Assembly: GCF_001815905.1 (NCBI RefSeq)
Contig: NZ_KV823251.1
Span: 1 to 42,922, forward strand
Direction of reading: 5' to 3'
Length of the DNA stretch: 42,922 nucleotides
Origin: Brevibacterium sp. HMSC07C04
GTDB taxonomy: Bacteria > Actinomycetota > Actinomycetes > Actinomycetales > Brevibacteriaceae
The notes under the pieces are model-generated. The model was not told the DNA's origin. It saw nothing but the letters and a program-made list of their open reading frames with translations, and did not search any database. The position numbers and the translations under genes are program-made. Positions 42,896 to 42,922 of the stretch are shown one piece after another. Numbering within the stretch: position 1 is the stretch's first letter; each line of letters begins with the position of its first letter.

Positions 42896-42922
42896 CATTT
42901 GTGGTGTGGTTGCGGCGGTGTC

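Overview
The window is from a high-GC actinobacterium. The best guess is a Micrococcales-like lineage, because the linked order scpA-scpB-rluB-tyrA-cmk-der and recN-steA-mctB-(glycosyltransferase)-NUDIX-xerD-parA is typical of that group. Frequent GTG starts, 4- and 8-base stop/start overlaps, an LPXTG surface protein and TlyA also fit. Genus cannot be fixed from this sequence alone.

Layout. (1) Bases 1 to about 8,180 look like an accessory region. It starts with the 3' half of a tRNA-Pro(GGG) gene, which looks like an integration junction. It then carries a three-gene minus-strand operon: an SPPY-type DNA methyltransferase, a GHKL (MORC/MutL-like) ATPase fused to a probable PD-(D/E)XK nuclease, and a conserved 233-aa protein. 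After these come a small membrane protein, a C-terminally cut DprA-like gene, gene debris, a perfect 20-bp hairpin, and a secreted protein paired with a 56-aa membrane protein. (2) 8,188-16,415 is a seven-gene, minus-strand, translationally coupled operon for an 'anchored repeat' metal-type ABC transporter. It has an LPXTG surface protein, a lipoprotein binding protein with an inserted repeat domain, two membrane-anchored repeat proteins, the ATPase, the permease and a lytic transglycosylase. (3) 16,615-24,424 holds metabolic genes: a divergent aminotransferase, a thioesterase/GNAT/MATE operon, and a fatty-acid cluster of SDR reductase, thiolase and acyl-CoA ligase. (4) 24,526-41,520 is a long run of 17 tightly packed minus-strand housekeeping genes, from a TPR-like protein through tlyA, nadK, recN, steA, mctB, xerD, parA, scpAB, rluB, tyrA and cmk to der. 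(5) 41,570-42,604 encodes a nitronate monooxygenase-like flavoprotein, and hairpins follow up to the window edge.

How the genes work together. The first operon is best read as a restriction-modification-like defence system of the GHKL-ATPase type, carried next to a tRNA integration scar. The surface operon probably captures a divalent metal or a metal ligand at the cell wall and imports it; the transglycosylase may open peptidoglycan for assembly. The long housekeeping block covers chromosome segregation (ParA, ScpAB, XerD), repair (RecN), ribosome modification and assembly (TlyA, RluB, Der), NAD(P) and nucleotide metabolism (NadK, Cmk) and aromatic amino acid synthesis (TyrA). Two of its genes are odd. 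scpA has no ATG, GTG or TTG that would include its conserved N-terminus and probably starts at a CTG coupled to the parA stop. The steA homologue lacks the N-terminal third of the family. pyrG, often found in this neighbourhood, is absent.
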